Shown here in pieces: positions 1 to 6,208 of a DNA stretch of 6,698 nt. The translations under genes and the position numbers were made by a program. The notes beneath the pieces are model-generated. The model did no database searches. It was not told where the DNA came from and saw only the letters and a list, made by a program, of their open reading frames with translations. Each line of letters opens with the position of its first letter. Within the stretch, counting starts at the first letter, position 1. The DNA is from Streptococcaceae bacterium (GTDB taxonomy: Bacteria > Bacillota > Bacilli > Lactobacillales > Streptococcaceae): NCBI GenBank assembly GCA_031259195.1, contig JAIRLR010000155.1:1-6698 (forward strand). Reading direction: 5' to 3'.

Positions 1-937
1 CTTCGTATGGCAGTAAAATCTCTTTTGGCACAAAGTGTTCATTTTCTTCATAAAACTGGCCAATATAGGTTAAAAAATCCTCTGGCGCCTCCCCATAAAA
101 AGGAAATAATGACACATCACGCTCAATCAACTTCCCTTGCCGCACAAAAAACACTTGCACACACATCCAACCCTTATCCACAGCATAACCAAACACATCG
201 CGATCCTTACGATCAATATTCATCATTCTTTGCTTGGTCATTACTGTTTCAATTGACTGAAGCTGATCACGCAACTCAGCTGCTTTTTCAAAGGCAAGCT
301 GTTTAGAAGCTTCATCCATCTCTTTCTTTAACTTTTTGGTAACTGCAACATGTTCGCCATTTAAAAATTTCTTTATCTCTTCGACCATCAAAGGGTACAC
401 TTTTTTAGAGATATTAAGCACACATGGTGCCAAGCACTGCTGCATGTGATAATACAAACAGACCTCTTTAGGCATGATTTTGCACTTTCTAAGTGGGTAC
501 AATTTATCCAAAATCTTTTTTGTCTCGTTAGCTGCACCTACATTAGGAAAAGGGCCAAAATAATATGCCTTATCCTTTAGAACCTTACGTGTAATTAAAA
601 GTCTTGGATAATCCTCATTAGTAATTTTAATAAACGGGTAAGTCTTATCATCTCTTAACATCACATTGTACTTAGGATGGTTCTTTTTAATCAGATTAAT
701 CTCAAGTAAAAGTGCTTCAATGTTTGACTCCGTCACAATGATCTCAAAATCAGCAATTTCACTTATCAAACGCTCCGTCTTTGTATTATGACTGCCAACA
801 AAATATGAACGCACACGATTCTTTAAAACTTTCGCTTTTCCCACATAAATAATTGTGCCAAACTTATCCTTCATTAAATAACATCCAGGATTACTAGGAA
901 GTAATAAGCTTAACTTTTCTTTGATTTGAGCGTTCAT
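1..937 (-). CDS. uvrC: UvrC, excinuclease ABC subunit C (N-terminal half, cut by window edge)
   Basis: This is the nuclease subunit of UvrABC nucleotide excision repair, which cuts on both sides of a DNA lesion in the cytoplasm. The 312 visible codons are about half of the usual 600. The GIY-YIG nuclease domain lies at about residues 14-95: GCY at 18-20, YVGKAK at 31-36, arginines in KNRVRSYF at 39-46, and the LLEINLIK segment whose Glu79 should be the metal ligand. Four cysteines (152, 160, 168, 172) match the iron-sulfur cluster cysteines known in UvrC. A UVR motif, which contacts UvrB, is at about 198-233 ([10 protein letters not shown]). The RNase H-like second nuclease domain and the helix-hairpin-helix region would lie beyond the left edge. 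The ATG at 937-935 gives the normal N-terminus ([20 protein letters not shown]); only a weak GGTAGA-like ribosome site precedes it. It starts 17 bases after the stop of the pilin-like gene with no terminator between. Identification is firm. Confidence 0.97.
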   Translation of the reverse strand, partial: MNAQIKEKLSLLLPSNPGCYLMKDKFGTIIYVGKAKVLKNRVRSYFVGSHNTKTERLISEIADFEIIVTESNIEALLLEINLIKKNHPKYNVMLRDDKTYPFIKITNEDYPRLLITRKVLKDKAYYFGPFPNVGAANETKKILDKLYPLRKCKIMPKEVCLYYHMQQCLAPCVLNISKKVYPLMVEEIKKFLNGEHVAVTKKLKKEMDEASKQLAFEKAAELRDQLQSIETVMTKQRMMNIDRKDRDVFGYAVDKGWMCVQVFFVRQGKLIERDVSLFPFYGEAPEDFLTYIGQFYEENEHFVPKEILLPYE

Positions 938-954
938 TAATCTACCGTCACTGT

Positions 955-3138
955 CTAAGTTACATTCTGTGTATATTTTTCTCGTTTATTTTTCATAAAA
1001 TAATATATAGCTATGGAGATAATAAATGTTCCAAAGATTAAGAAAATAATACTTTCGCGCCAACCAGTTGATGGCAGAATACCTGCTGGAAAATTCTCAA
1101 TTTTGCCAACAATACCAGCATTATCAATTCTCATTCCTTCTCCATACCCTGCATTTGGATTTGATGAATCAGATGCAATATTAGCCCCAACTTCAAATTT
1201 AATTCCTTTGACCGACTTATCAATATAATAGCCAGCAGGAGCTTTAACTTCGACCATTTCATAGTTTCCTTTGGCCAATCCTGGGAAATCGACAATTCCG
1301 GTAATTTTTCCATCCTTCGTGCTATCATCTGTGGTGTAAAATTTTTGCACCTTGATGTTGGCAAGCAAGGCTTCTATTGTTAACTTATTCTTTTCAGTAA
1401 TTTCGATCCAATGCAGTAAGCCCCGATTATCAAATCCACCATAAAAGCGCCCTTCTTTATTTTTTAAAACAAAAGCAGCAGTATCATTAAGAATTTTTTT
1501 ATCTGTTCCGCCTTTGACCTTATCAAAGTCTTTCTCAAAAACAACGATAAATTCTGAGTCATCCACTTCAAACTCTGCGCCATAACTTTCGGCATTATCT
1601 GGATTTCCTGGAGGATCTAAAAGAAAGATTGGCGTGTCTATTTTGAAATCTCTTTTATAAACTAACGAGCTATCATTGCTAATAGAACTTCTATTTAAAT
1701 TAGTTAAGTAATGCTGAATAACACCATTTTTTTGCCTTTTGGAATCCAAACTACCAACATAGTCAAATTGATCGCCTAGCGAACTCAATCTTCCTTTATC
1801 AATACCTTTATATGACATTTGCGCTATTGATTCATCATATGGATTTTTAACCTTGTTATATCCTACAACATTATTAATATTTGTTTCTCTTGGAGCACGA
1901 TCATTAACCAACATAATAATTGTATATACAAGAGTTTGCCCGGCCATTGCTTTTAATTTTTCTGTATTTTCATCCGTTACTTCATCAGGAACATCAATAT
2001 ACATATCTGACCTTGTTGCTTTATACTTGTCTTTGTTATTGTATTCTACAACAAAAGGCAATCCACCAATAAGACCACTATCAACACCTTTTTCCCAAGT
2101 ATAAATAGACTCTCCGCCTAGTTCAATATCATCAAATTCATAGAAACTTAAGCCTTTATCTGGTAAATCCCTTAAATTCAAATAATCATATAGATATCTA
2201 CGACGAACTTCACCCATAGCATTTGTTTCCGTAATAACATGATGAAGATCAATCGGAAACGGAACATCAATCTCAAAAGTTACGGGATCTCCAACTGAAC
2301 GGCTAACTACTTGATCGACATCTGTACCTCCTGAACTAAAGCCGGAATTCCCAGGAATTCCATCATCCAAATCCATAAATGATTCTGCAAAGTTAGGAAC
2401 TAAACGCTTTTCAATTCTTTCTATAGCATTTTTGGGGTAAATATCAATTTCCTTTGTTGACTTCAAAGCACCATCTTCTTCAACCATAATCGGCAAAGAG
2501 ATCGTAGTATTAATTGCTCGAATAACAGTTTCTTCTAGACCTGTTGTGGCATTTTTTGCTTCTGAAGTATCGGTTTCAATAATGACATAAACTTTATTAC
2601 CTCCACCTCCCGTTGTTTGATCAACAACAAAATCAGCTATTCCATCCTCTTCTTCGCCGGCAAAATTTTTTCCGCGTCCTGTTTTGGCAATAGCCAAAGG
2701 AGGGAAGCCTTCTTTTCTTAGTTCTCGTTCTGATTTTGATTTAAAATATGCCACTGTCGAACGATAAGTCGTAGATCGCTGAGCTTCAGATGCTTTAAGT
2801 ATATCAGCAACTTTTTCTTCATCAGTCTTTGCTTTAGAGTCTATAGTTGACAGTAAAACCCTTTCATAATAAGGTGTCACATCAAAAATTTTAAAAAAAA
2901 CATCATTAATTGGATCATTATTTGCAAACTGTGAACTCTCATTGCCAGGACCTTGAACAAGTCTATCAAAATCTGCTACTGAAACTGCTCTTTTATGTAA
3001 CTTAATCGTCGCTTTTTCTGTTAAAACTTTGGGATCATCAGCTGCTTGCACAAAATTTAATCTATTAATAACAAAGTCACAAAGAGATAGCAGCAGAAAA
3101 AATGTTGTCAAAATAATCATTATCCTCTTTTTATGCAC
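955..3138 (-). CDS. LPSTG-anchored pilin-like surface protein (SpaA-type, isopeptide domains)
   Basis: This is a wall-anchored surface protein of 727 residues with the layout of a Gram-positive pilin backbone. A signal peptide (MHKKR, hydrophobic core, FVQA|ADD cleavage near residue 32) leads into an N-terminal pilin domain ending in IDIYPKN. Lys236 there matches the pilin-motif lysine that sortase C joins to the next subunit. A middle domain (about 275-500) has the fimbrial isopeptide-domain pattern. A final SpaA/Cna-B-like domain (about 530-685) starts at VVFEKD and carries an E-box ([12 protein letters not shown], Glu630). Lys536, Glu630 and Asn682 are the likely isopeptide triad. The C-terminus is LPSTG (688-692), a membrane helix (about 697-715) and KNKREK. 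I start it at GTG 3138, because GGAG at 3151-3148 sits 9 bases upstream and the protein then begins MHKKR. A longer frame opens at GTG 3174 but has no ribosome site and lies about 9 bases from the likely transcription start. No class C sortase or minor pilin is in view, so it could also act as a monomeric adhesin. Confidence 0.92.
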   Translation of the reverse strand: MHKKRIMIILTTFFLLLSLCDFVINRLNFVQAADDPKVLTEKATIKLHKRAVSVADFDRLVQGPGNESSQFANNDPINDVFFKIFDVTPYYERVLLSTIDSKAKTDEEKVADILKASEAQRSTTYRSTVAYFKSKSERELRKEGFPPLAIAKTGRGKNFAGEEEDGIADFVVDQTTGGGGNKVYVIIETDTSEAKNATTGLEETVIRAINTTISLPIMVEEDGALKSTKEIDIYPKNAIERIEKRLVPNFAESFMDLDDGIPGNSGFSSGGTDVDQVVSRSVGDPVTFEIDVPFPIDLHHVITETNAMGEVRRRYLYDYLNLRDLPDKGLSFYEFDDIELGGESIYTWEKGVDSGLIGGLPFVVEYNNKDKYKATRSDMYIDVPDEVTDENTEKLKAMAGQTLVYTIIMLVNDRAPRETNINNVVGYNKVKNPYDESIAQMSYKGIDKGRLSSLGDQFDYVGSLDSKRQKNGVIQHYLTNLNRSSISNDSSLVYKRDFKIDTPIFLLDPPGNPDNAESYGAEFEVDDSEFIVVFEKDFDKVKGGTDKKILNDTAAFVLKNKEGRFYGGFDNRGLLHWIEITEKNKLTIEALLANIKVQKFYTTDDSTKDGKITGIVDFPGLAKGNYEMVEVKAPAGYYIDKSVKGIKFEVGANIASDSSNPNAGYGEGMRIDNAGIVGKIENFPAGILPSTGWRESIIFLIFGTFIISIAIYYFMKNKREKYTQNVT

Positions 3139-3147
3139 TGCTAACAT

Positions 3148-3151
3148 CTCC
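3148..3151 (-). promoter_or_regulatory. Ribosome binding site that sets the pilin-like gene start
   Basis: The minus strand reads TTTGGAG directly in front of an ATG (3147-3145). That ATG is too close to be served by this site. The GTG at 3138-3136 lies 9 bases downstream, the usual spacing, and gives a standard signal peptide. This favours the 727-residue product over the 739-residue frame from GTG 3174. Confidence 0.6.
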
Positions 3152-3189
3152 AAATCACAAAACAAAACCATCACTATAATCTAAAGTAT

Positions 3190-3218
3190 ATTATAAAATA
3201 ATAATAATATATTTTCAC
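3190..3218 (-). promoter_or_regulatory. Predicted sigma-A promoter of the pilin-like gene
   Basis: On the minus strand a -35 box GTGAAA (3218-3213; 4 of 6 matches to TTGACA) is separated by exactly 17 bases from a perfect -10 box TATAAT (3195-3190). Transcription would start near 3183, giving a leader of about 45 bases before GTG 3138. It lies downstream of the terminator at 3289-3325, as expected for an independent unit. The spacer contains four tandem AAT triplets (plus-strand 3197-3208). Confidence 0.6.
3197..3208. repeat. (AAT)4 simple-sequence repeat inside the promoter spacer
   Basis: Four perfect tandem AAT units (plus-strand reading) fill most of the 17-base gap between the predicted -35 and -10 boxes of the pilin-like gene. 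Gain or loss of one unit would move the spacer to 20 or 14 bases, outside the range sigma-A tolerates well. The repeat is plain in the sequence. A switching role is inference, and four units is short for a hypervariable tract. Confidence 0.6.
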
Positions 3219-3288
3219 GCTTTATGGTTGTGTGTATGTAACAAACTAATTTATTTGAAATCGAAAAGATACATAATCATTTTTGCTT

Positions 3289-3325
3289 AAAAAAAGCTGA
3301 TTAAGTAGGTTATCTACTCACTCAG
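3289..3325 (-). terminator. Intrinsic terminator after the WxL cluster
   Basis: In the minus-strand RNA, 3325-3314 pairs with 3308-3297 around a 5-base loop (3313-3309). The stem has 12 positions, with one G-A mismatch and one G-U wobble. It is followed by one C and a run of seven T (3295-3289). It sits about 79 bases after the DUF916/DUF3324 stop codon and before the pilin-like gene promoter, so it should end the upstream transcription unit. Confidence 0.75.
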
Positions 3326-3351
3326 TTTAGTTAACACCCTTACCAACATCG

Positions 3352-3380
3352 AAAATGCAAAATAATTCCCTTCGCATTTT
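3352..3380 (-). terminator. Possible first terminator hairpin after the DUF916 gene
   Basis: In the minus-strand RNA, AAAATGCGAA (3380-3371) pairs with TTTGCATTTT (3361-3352) around a 9-base loop. This gives ten pairs including one G-U. The 3' arm ends in four T and then CG, so the U-tract is short. It starts 23 bases after the stop codon at 3404 and would form a tandem pair with the stronger terminator at 3289-3325. Its AT-rich stem makes it a weak terminator, or possibly a 3'-end stabilising hairpin. Confidence 0.45.
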
Positions 3381-3403
3381 TGATCTTCATTTTTTAGTCT
3401 TAT

Positions 3404-4492
3404 CTATTTCCTTTTCAATTGTTCCAACTCTTTCTTCATCTTCTGATATTTCCGCACAATCATAATGATTAACAAGATAACAATCAGCAACAATAAAATA
3501 CTTGCCAAAATAATCGTGACATACAGCCAAATATTTGGCTTCTCAATTGTCAAGTCCTCTTTGTTTAACTTATCAGCTTTTCCAGCCGTAATCTGAAAAT
3601 TTTTTTCAAAATGCCACGTTCCCTGCTTGCTCCTTACATCTTGGACCCAAGTATACTCACCAGGCTCAATTTTCTTCCCATCTCCGATTCTAAAATTATA
3701 ATTAAAGTTAGAGTTTGGCGCCATCTGTCTGTTCTCGGATTTATCTGAGTATAAAACTTTCTTTCTCTTCTTATCATCTTTGGCATAAACTTTAACTTCA
3801 GTAAACATATCTGTAAGCAAGCTAGCTGTCGGATTTGAAAGATTACCATTCAGCGAATTATGGTAATTATCTAAATCTGCAAAAACTTCATTTAGCTTCA
3901 TATCGCTCTTTACTGGATCAGTTGTGCCATGCAAGACAATCCCCACAAGAAAAGAATAGTTAGCTTCAATTGATGTTCCGCTTTTTTTGTTTTCAGAGCC
4001 CGAAGAGTTTAATGGTTCTTCCGAAAAGTTAATCCCACCAACTAATAAACCTTCAAAAGGTTCATTTGGCGCAGTTAATTTAAAAGAATAATCCATAGTA
4101 CTCTTGGCAGGAATTTCAATTTTTTCTTGATATGCTACATGATCTGCCAACTCAAAACTCAATGTCTTATCTCGCTTTTTGTGGTTCATATTGGCATAAT
4201 CAATCACACCATTATTATTGGTAGTGGCACTGGCGATATGAATACGCGTAATTAACGGGTAATCTGCACTATTCGTTAACTTCACTTGTAAATTATAAGT
4301 TTGCTCAGGGTTGGGTTTAAAATCATAGTAAGTTTTATCTCTGGTATATTGCTCATCAGAAACGATTGGCTGCACTCCCAAGTAATGCGAATTATCTGCC
4401 TGCACACGCGGACAAGGCATAAACATAACCGTTGTTCCTAAGAAAACTAATGTCAAAATATATTTTAATAAATTTTTATGTTTACTATACAT
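3404..4492 (-). CDS. WxL-interacting protein, DUF916 and DUF3324 domains, membrane anchored
   Basis: This 362-residue surface protein belongs to the family that accompanies WxL proteins in Lactobacillales. In that family DUF916 is described as a peptidoglycan-binding domain and DUF3324 as a host- or partner-binding domain. It has a signal peptide (MYSKHKNLLKY, hydrophobic core, RVQA|DNSHY, cleavage near residue 32) and a DUF916 region at about 36-155. That region opens with FxVQPI-like YLGVQPIV and shows the YYDFKPNPEQTYNLQV and FEGLLVGGINF patterns. DUF3324 follows at about 175-305 (YSFLVGIVLHG, then PGEYTW and WHFEKNFQIT). A single membrane helix at about 321-346 is followed by a lysine-rich cytoplasmic tail (RKYQKMKKELEQLKRK). 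The ATG at 4492 is chosen: the frame could extend to TTG 4528, but no ribosome site precedes that codon. AAAGGA lies about 14 bases before the ATG, somewhat far. It is the last gene of the WxL unit, 94 bases after the F-variant gene, followed by terminator-like hairpins. Confidence 0.94.
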   Translation of the reverse strand: MYSKHKNLLKYILTLVFLGTTVMFMPCPRVQADNSHYLGVQPIVSDEQYTRDKTYYDFKPNPEQTYNLQVKLTNSADYPLITRIHIASATTNNNGVIDYANMNHKKRDKTLSFELADHVAYQEKIEIPAKSTMDYSFKLTAPNEPFEGLLVGGINFSEEPLNSSGSENKKSGTSIEANYSFLVGIVLHGTTDPVKSDMKLNEVFADLDNYHNSLNGNLSNPTASLLTDMFTEVKVYAKDDKKRKKVLYSDKSENRQMAPNSNFNYNFRIGDGKKIEPGEYTWVQDVRSKQGTWHFEKNFQITAGKADKLNKEDLTIEKPNIWLYVTIILASILLLLIVILLIIMIVRKYQKMKKELEQLKRK

Positions 4493-4586
4493 CTTCGCTT
4501 GACTTTTCCTTTCAAAACTTGATATCAATTTGATGATATTTTAACAGGTTCTAAGAACTTAACTAATTTTACGTATAATTTAAACA

Positions 4587-6041
4587 CTACTTGATTGGCA
4601 CAAAACATAAACCTATTTGGTTATTTAACTCATCTTCTTCTTTAGGAGATAGTGCATTTTTAGAATCAAATTCAGACAAATAAGCTTTTTTAGAAGCAGG
4701 ATTAACCCAACGATCCGGCACCTTATATAAGTCATTTATCTTTTGATTTTTATAAAGCAGTCTTTGTTCATCAGCAAGCATTTCAAACCATACACCTTTT
4801 TTGGTTTTATATTTCCCTCCAACTTGCCATTTCATCGAGAAAAGTTTATCCAATTGATTTGTTTCTATCTTATCTAGAGAAACTGAATATTGTATTTGCC
4901 TATAATCTCTTTTGCCAGGAACATTATGCCAAAAATATATATCTGTTAGTGTTATCGTCTGTGGTAAGACACCGCTATGACGACTTACAAAGTCTTTTAG
5001 TCTGCTATGCTCTTGCCTCGTTGATGGATCAGTGTAACTAACAAAATGCTTTCCCAAAATAACATAAGCATGAAACATCATATTACAAGCTTCACTTAAA
5101 TCTTCGAACTCTAGTCTACAAATTCTTTCAAAAATATTATTTAATGCTCGCTTAAAAATATTATGATTAATCTGAATCACACTTTTTTCTTCATTGTAAT
5201 ATTCAGTTTCAATTACATTCAAATTAGCATACAAGGTTTTCGAAGAATCAAATCTACTTATGGGCGATACATCTAAATAATGATCGCTATTAATTACTCT
5301 AGATATTTTTTGCAATATCATCAAATCAGACGTAATTCTCAGTTTTCTTGCCTCAACTCGTTGCTCCAGATTTGATATTGCATCTTCGGCAAACGCATTA
5401 GGTAAATGAACGTGATCAATTGCTGGATCACCTTCATTGTTAGGATCTGGAGAATCTAACTGAGGTTCAGTATTAGCAGGAGGATCAGGTACCGTCACTA
5501 CAGGAGGTACTGGCGCAGGGACATTTTCTAAAGTAAACTCAAACACAGCTTTATAGCTTCCTGCTTTTAATGAAGAAAGATCAGGAATGTTTAACTCAAA
5601 AGCTCTAACTGCTATTTGATATTCTTCAGATTGATTAACACCAGGATCGACAGCCAAAATCACTTGACTATCAGCATTAAGATCAAAGTTATCTCCTTGA
5701 CTAGATAGGTCAATAGGAGAAGCGATTGCATTACGCTGAATATTTTTTAGAGAAAAATGCGCTCCAGGAACTTCAAAGCCATCTTCATGCAAATTCTCTT
5801 TAACTTTGACACACAGACGAAAGCCACCTCGCTCCTCTCTTTCTGAAGGATCGACGATTCGTATCGTTTGAGTAGCTGAAGTTGTTAATGAACCAGTACC
5901 TGTTTTTTGTTTCCCAAAGTTAACATCTGAAATCTCTTCTATTCTTAAAGGACCGTCCAGAGCATCAGCACGCTGTTGAAAGTAAAGAGTGAAAATCATG
6001 CAAAGAAAGATAGAAAGTAACTTGAGGTTTCTTTTTAGCAT
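4587..6041 (-). CDS. Secreted protein with WxL-like N-terminal domain (F replaces W) and unknown C-terminal region
   Basis: This 484-residue exported protein has a signal peptide (MLKRNLKLLS, hydrophobic core, ADA|LDG, cleavage near residue 27). Residues about 30-176 follow the order of a WxL domain: an early DVNFG, GGFRLCVKV where WxL proteins have GWxLT, VPGAHFSL as in the usual PGAxL, and a closing YKAVFEFTLENVP where they have YxxxxxWTLxDTP. Both signature tryptophans are Phe (74 and 169). A proline-rich linker (about 174-205) leads to a charged region of about 270 residues that I do not recognise. No LPxTG, membrane helix, LysM or HExxH is seen. Four cysteines (77, 308, 319, 478) remain in the mature chain, uncommon for this kind of protein. 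The start is secure: AGAGG lies 8 bases before the ATG within GGAGGAGAGG. It lies between a true WxL protein gene and the DUF916/DUF3324 partner gene, so a role in the same surface complex is likely but inferred. Confidence 0.9.
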   Translation of the reverse strand: MLKRNLKLLSIFLCMIFTLYFQQRADALDGPLRIEEISDVNFGKQKTGTGSLTTSATQTIRIVDPSEREERGGFRLCVKVKENLHEDGFEVPGAHFSLKNIQRNAIASPIDLSSQGDNFDLNADSQVILAVDPGVNQSEEYQIAVRAFELNIPDLSSLKAGSYKAVFEFTLENVPAPVPPVVTVPDPPANTEPQLDSPDPNNEGDPAIDHVHLPNAFAEDAISNLEQRVEARKLRITSDLMILQKISRVINSDHYLDVSPISRFDSSKTLYANLNVIETEYYNEEKSVIQINHNIFKRALNNIFERICRLEFEDLSEACNMMFHAYVILGKHFVSYTDPSTRQEHSRLKDFVSRHSGVLPQTITLTDIYFWHNVPGKRDYRQIQYSVSLDKIETNQLDKLFSMKWQVGGKYKTKKGVWFEMLADEQRLLYKNQKINDLYKVPDRWVNPASKKAYLSEFDSKNALSPKEEDELNNQIGLCFVPIK

Positions 6042-6045
6042 ACTT

Positions 6046-6081
6046 ATGTCCTCTCCTCCCCCCCCAAAAAAAAAATTTTTT
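6046..6081 (-). repeat. Homopolymer stack A6-T10-G8 running into the ribosome binding site
   Basis: In the mRNA sense the leader of the F-variant gene reads six A (6081-6076), ten T (6075-6066) and eight G (6065-6058), then AGGAGAGGAC. The G8 run is continuous with the Shine-Dalgarno region GGAGGAGAGG. Such adjacent long single-base tracts are prone to slippage in replication and transcription, and also to sequencing error. Their position before the start codon means a length change would alter the leader but not the reading frame. Confidence 0.75.
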
Positions 6082-6084
6082 CAT

Positions 6085-6113
6085 AGTATAGTAAATTGAT
6101 AGTTAATTAAACT
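6085..6113 (-). promoter_or_regulatory. Possible promoter of the F-variant gene
   Basis: A good -10 box TATACT (6090-6085 on the minus strand) lies about 45 bases before the ATG. At 17-base spacing the -35 position reads AGTTTA, which matches TTGACA poorly and falls inside the left arm of the 20-base inverted repeat. Transcription would begin at about 6078, inside the A/T tract. The gene may instead be read through from the WxL gene upstream. Confidence 0.3.
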
Positions 6114-6150
6114 AAAAAAATCAGATCATCTTTTTAGCTTAATTAACTAT
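6099..6150 (-). repeat. 20-bp inverted repeat between the WxL and F-variant genes
   Basis: Arms at 6099-6118 and 6131-6150 enclose a 12-base loop. They match except at one position, which is A-C in the plus-strand reading but G-U in the minus-strand RNA, so the transcript of these genes forms a fully paired stem of 20. No T-run follows the stem, so it is not a standard intrinsic terminator. It may block or pause transcription, stabilise or cut the mRNA between the two genes, or bind a protein as DNA. Confidence 0.7.
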
Positions 6151-6189
6151 ATAAAGTGTTATCTAATGAAACTTTGATAACACTTTATA
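6150..6189 (-). repeat. 14-bp perfect inverted repeat abutting the first
   Basis: Arms at 6150-6163 and 6176-6189 are perfect complements around a 12-base loop (6164-6175). The hairpin is the first one transcribed after the WxL stop codon (20 bases beyond it) and directly joins the 20-bp hairpin. It is AT-rich and lacks a following T-run. The arm 6183-6189 can alternatively pair with 6194-6200, giving a competing short hairpin. Confidence 0.7.
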
Positions 6190-6208
6190 AGTTTATAAAG
6201 CTATTTAA

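Larger units (their letters stand above)
3139..3403. other. Intergenic region separating the WxL unit from the pilin-like gene
   Basis: This 265-base AT-rich stretch holds, in minus-strand order, a weak hairpin (3352-3380), an intrinsic terminator (3289-3325), a promoter (3190-3218) and a ribosome binding site (3148-3151). No coding signal is seen in it. It marks the boundary between two transcription units pointing the same way. Confidence 0.7.

Noticed and set aside
7..306. Plus-strand open frame of 99 codons
   Set aside because: It lies antisense within uvrC, has no surface or domain pattern and no ribosome binding site; UvrC in the other strand is unmistakable.
1013..2104. Other open frames overlapping the pilin-like gene on both strands (1013-1228, 1131-1364, 1853-2104)
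   Set aside because: They are short shadows of a well-supported gene with a signal peptide and sorting signal.
4493..4528. N-terminal extension of the DUF916/DUF3324 gene to TTG 4528
   Set aside because: There is no ribosome site before the TTG, and the extension would place charged residues before an otherwise normal signal peptide.
4548..4558. Small palindrome GTTCT-T-AGAAC between the F-variant and DUF916 genes
   Set aside because: Five-base arms in AT-rich DNA are expected by chance, and no good promoter is next to it to make it a convincing operator.
3634..5041. Short open frames inside the DUF916 and F-variant genes (3634-3849 minus, 4859-5041 plus)
   Set aside because: They fall inside convincing genes in other frames and have no recognisable features.
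4587..5430. Possible anthrax lethal factor-like metallopeptidase in the C-terminal region of the F-variant protein
   Set aside because: A loose likeness in charged helical segments was considered, but there is no HExxH or other zinc-binding motif.
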